From Impatiens glandulifera (taxonomy: Eukaryota; Streptophyta; Magnoliopsida; Ericales; Balsaminaceae), in the NCBI RefSeq assembly GCF_907164915.1, contig NC_061865.1, forward strand, positions 57,184,587 through 57,248,586: a stretch of DNA of 64,000 nt, in the 5' to 3' direction. Position 1 is the first letter of the stretch, and every line of letters starts with the position of its first letter. A program made the translations under genes and the position numbers. Below, one piece after another: positions 61,500 through 64,000 of this stretch. A model generated the notes under the pieces. It searched no databases. It had not been told where the DNA came from and was given only the letters and a program-made list of their open reading frames with translations.

Positions 61500-64000
61500 A
61501 TAATATAAATTAGGAATTATACTAGGATATTTTTATTATACTCTTGTGATAAGAAATTAAATATTGAAGTGACCTTAGTTAGTTGAATCAAAAATATATT
61601 TATCTTAAATTTAATACATGTTATATTTGACTTTCAATGAAATCTTTTTTTAATTTGATTTTAGCTAAACTGAAATAATGTTTTCTTTCTTTTTTTTTTT
61701 TTTATTAAAAGAAAATTTTGTCTCATAAAAATCAATACTAATTATTATTTTCAAAACAAGGCCTAAATTAATAGAATTATTTGAAACTAATATTTTTGTT
61801 AAGATTATTTTCATCGAAATCACTTGTGAAATTTATTAAAACTAAAAATCCCATAAATTATTTTGTTTTCCTTTGGTATTAAATATGTGACTGAATTAGA
61901 TTTTTTTTAATTGAAAAGTTAATGAAAATAATAATTCTTCCAACTAATATCACTGCTTTTGAATTTTGCCAAAAATAAAATAGTGTAAATATATAACATT
62001 GTTGGATTTGGGCTTGATTACATGAGTTTACATTTTGTTGGATTTGGGTTTTTTTCTTACATGGAAATAGTTGAAACTCTATATTAAGTATGATATCTTC
62101 TATAAAAAAAAAATGGATGGGTTTGGTCTCTATATTTGTTAACCCAAAATGAAAATGAAAATAAAAATATGTTGGAATAGTCTTTTTCAGAAATAAACTA
62201 GTAAAAAAATTATACTAATCCTAAATAATATTATTTTGTCTATTTAATATTTATCATTTCCTCACCCATATATAGGTTCTTTGTGTTTGTCTAGTTTGAT
62301 GGATAATATTAATTTTAAAATTTTAATTTTACGAATTTTTAAGTACAAATGGCAACAAAAATATCAATTTTAAGATTGACTATTATCTACTTCAGTTTCC
62401 ATGATGAGATTGAATTCTCATTCAAATTCAAATATGCCTCAAAATTTTGAACTGTGATCATTCGAATATGATTATATGATTAGGAACTAAAAAACGGATT
62501 AAATATGTAGTTCGCGCAGAATGTGTCGCTTGACGGGCTTAATCTAAGAACTTAGGATTAGTATCAAGGAATTGATTAGGGACTAAGTGATATGATCTAG
62601 GATCCGACAACTAAAAATAAAGGGAGCAAATATGTTCCTATACTGTTAAGGTAATTGAATTAAATAAGTCTTTTGTACTTTCGTTTTATTTTTAAAGATG
62701 TCTGAAAGTTAGTTGAGCTCATCATTTAGTTCATTAGGCAGCTTTTCATTAATTAGTTACAATCAATTGGTTTGAACAAATTCAGGTCTAAACTATATAA
62801 ATATATACCCCATATCTATTGTTTAAATTGAAATTATGTTTGTTATTCTAAAATAATTTGATTTATTTTGAGTTAAAAAAAGATTGGATGCACTAATTTT
62901 AGTTTTAAAAAAAGTTGTTATTTTTTTTTCCTTATTTCCCATTCTAAACTATTTAACCAATTAAGATGAATTATTTTTTTTTTTATAATTTTAATGTTAT
63001 ATTAATATATTTTTTTATAATTTTACTTATTTTATTTGTTTTGAAATAAAGGAGAGTTATTTGCATTGTTTTTGGGAGAGATTTTGTTTGAAAACATTAA
63101 AATTGAAGTTGGATTTAAGTTTTAAAAAATTATTTTAAAATATTTATTTTAGTTAAGTATTTAATTCGAATATTAAATTATATTCATCATAATTATGAAT
63201 ATAGGAAAGTAGCCTAACTATTAGTAATAATGATATCAAGGACTACCCAATATTTAGAGTTCGGGTGGATTTAAAAAATAGTTATGATTGGCTTAAAAAA
63301 TATTTAAAAAATTCTAAATAAAATGAGTTTATAAATATAAATTTTATTATTTTTTTAAATAATAAAATAAATAAATATTGAATTATATTGTAAATTTGTA
63401 AAAAAATTAACCGGTATTATCAAATTTGAACCGTAAAAGAAAAAATTAAAAGAAAAAATAATTGTTAACAAATTTATAAATATTTATAAATAATTTAAAA
63501 ATAAATATATATACAACCAACTAGTCACTTAAATAAAGAAAGAAAGAAAATTTGAAAATCTTCAAAAGATTCAAAAATAATTTAACACTATATATACAAA
63601 CATACAAAATTCTGAAACATAAAGGAGACATTCCTAAAACAGAAGTGATAGGGTGCACATTCTACCAGGACCACCATTTTCTTAAATAATAATAGTAATG
63701 ATCAATTTTATAATCGCTAGAAACTACATAATAGATACAATATATAATAAAATAAATAAAACTAGGGATTTGCCATTACTTAGAACCCACTATCTTTCAA
63801 TCTCCTGCCCCCTAACTAGCAACAGTTCAAAATAATGAAAAAAAAAAACATTTATTTTTTAATTGGCACGCGATTTCGATTTAAATTGTCCCTTTATGAG
63901 CGGGTTTTTTTAGTTTATCCGGTGGTTGAATGATGTAGCGATGATGTTATTTGTATTCCCGTCCCGATCTCATCTCGATTCTGTTCCGAACACGATAAAC
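61500..64000. other. AT-rich spacer at the right end
   Basis: No gene was seen. A SINE-like fragment resembling 4,590-4,680 lies near 62,490-62,580 (ATTAAATATGTAG, GACGGGCTTAA). The last 100 bp (CCCGTCCCGATCTCATCTCG) resemble the ends of the copy-A insertion at 43,456-44,632 and may be the edge of another repeat cut by the window. Confidence 0.45.

Overview
The window is nuclear DNA of a flowering plant, most likely a eudicot. It has short exons with GT-AG introns, long AT-rich spacers full of TA microsatellites, small DNA transposons and tRNA-derived SINEs, and only plant-type gene families. No prokaryotic operons, rRNA, tRNA genes or CRISPR arrays are present. The species cannot be named from the sequence alone.

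Layout. 1-12,000: gene-poor, with SINEs, a MULE-like MITE, other MITEs and one unidentified GC-rich patch. 12,224-21,256 (+): a 12-exon calmodulin-binding transcription activator of the CAMTA4 type. 21,579-22,034 (-): an NTF2 nuclear transport factor gene whose start codon appears broken. 22,780-24,745: a degenerate satellite. 25,454-27,081: a 1.6-kb non-autonomous PIF/Harbinger-like element. 29,700-33,247 (+): an SBP-box gene (SPL2/10/11 type) with a miR156 target site. 34,385-37,188 (-): a three-finger RanBP2-type zinc-finger protein. 37,419-39,230 (+): an ALKBH1-type dioxygenase sharing a 230-bp divergent promoter with the zinc-finger gene. 39,699-41,303 (-): a GT47 exostosin-family glycosyltransferase. 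42,770-56,830: a roughly 7-kb direct tandem duplication carrying a small cysteine-rich (defensin-like) peptide gene, intact in the right copy and stopped by a nonsense codon in the left. 59,503-61,172 (-): a DUF212 / PAP2-related membrane protein. The rest is AT-rich spacer.

The genes are independent units without an operon-like relationship. CAMTA, RanBP2 zinc finger, GT47 and DUF212 appear in the same order as their likely Arabidopsis counterparts on chromosome 1 (around At1g67310 to At1g67600, from memory), so the block is probably an ancestral collinear segment.

The most unusual features are: two genes in which tandem repeats have multiplied a 3' splice acceptor (five copies ahead of the SPL coding region, three in the DUF212 gene); a 2-bp loss directly after the NTF2 start codon; a transposon whose empty target site is preserved next door in a local duplication; a foldback MITE with a 9-bp target duplication and repeated GGTTGCGTGACGCAAC palindromes; and the duplicated peptide gene with one dead copy. 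All gene models were made by eye from splice sites and protein similarity; no database search or transcript was available.
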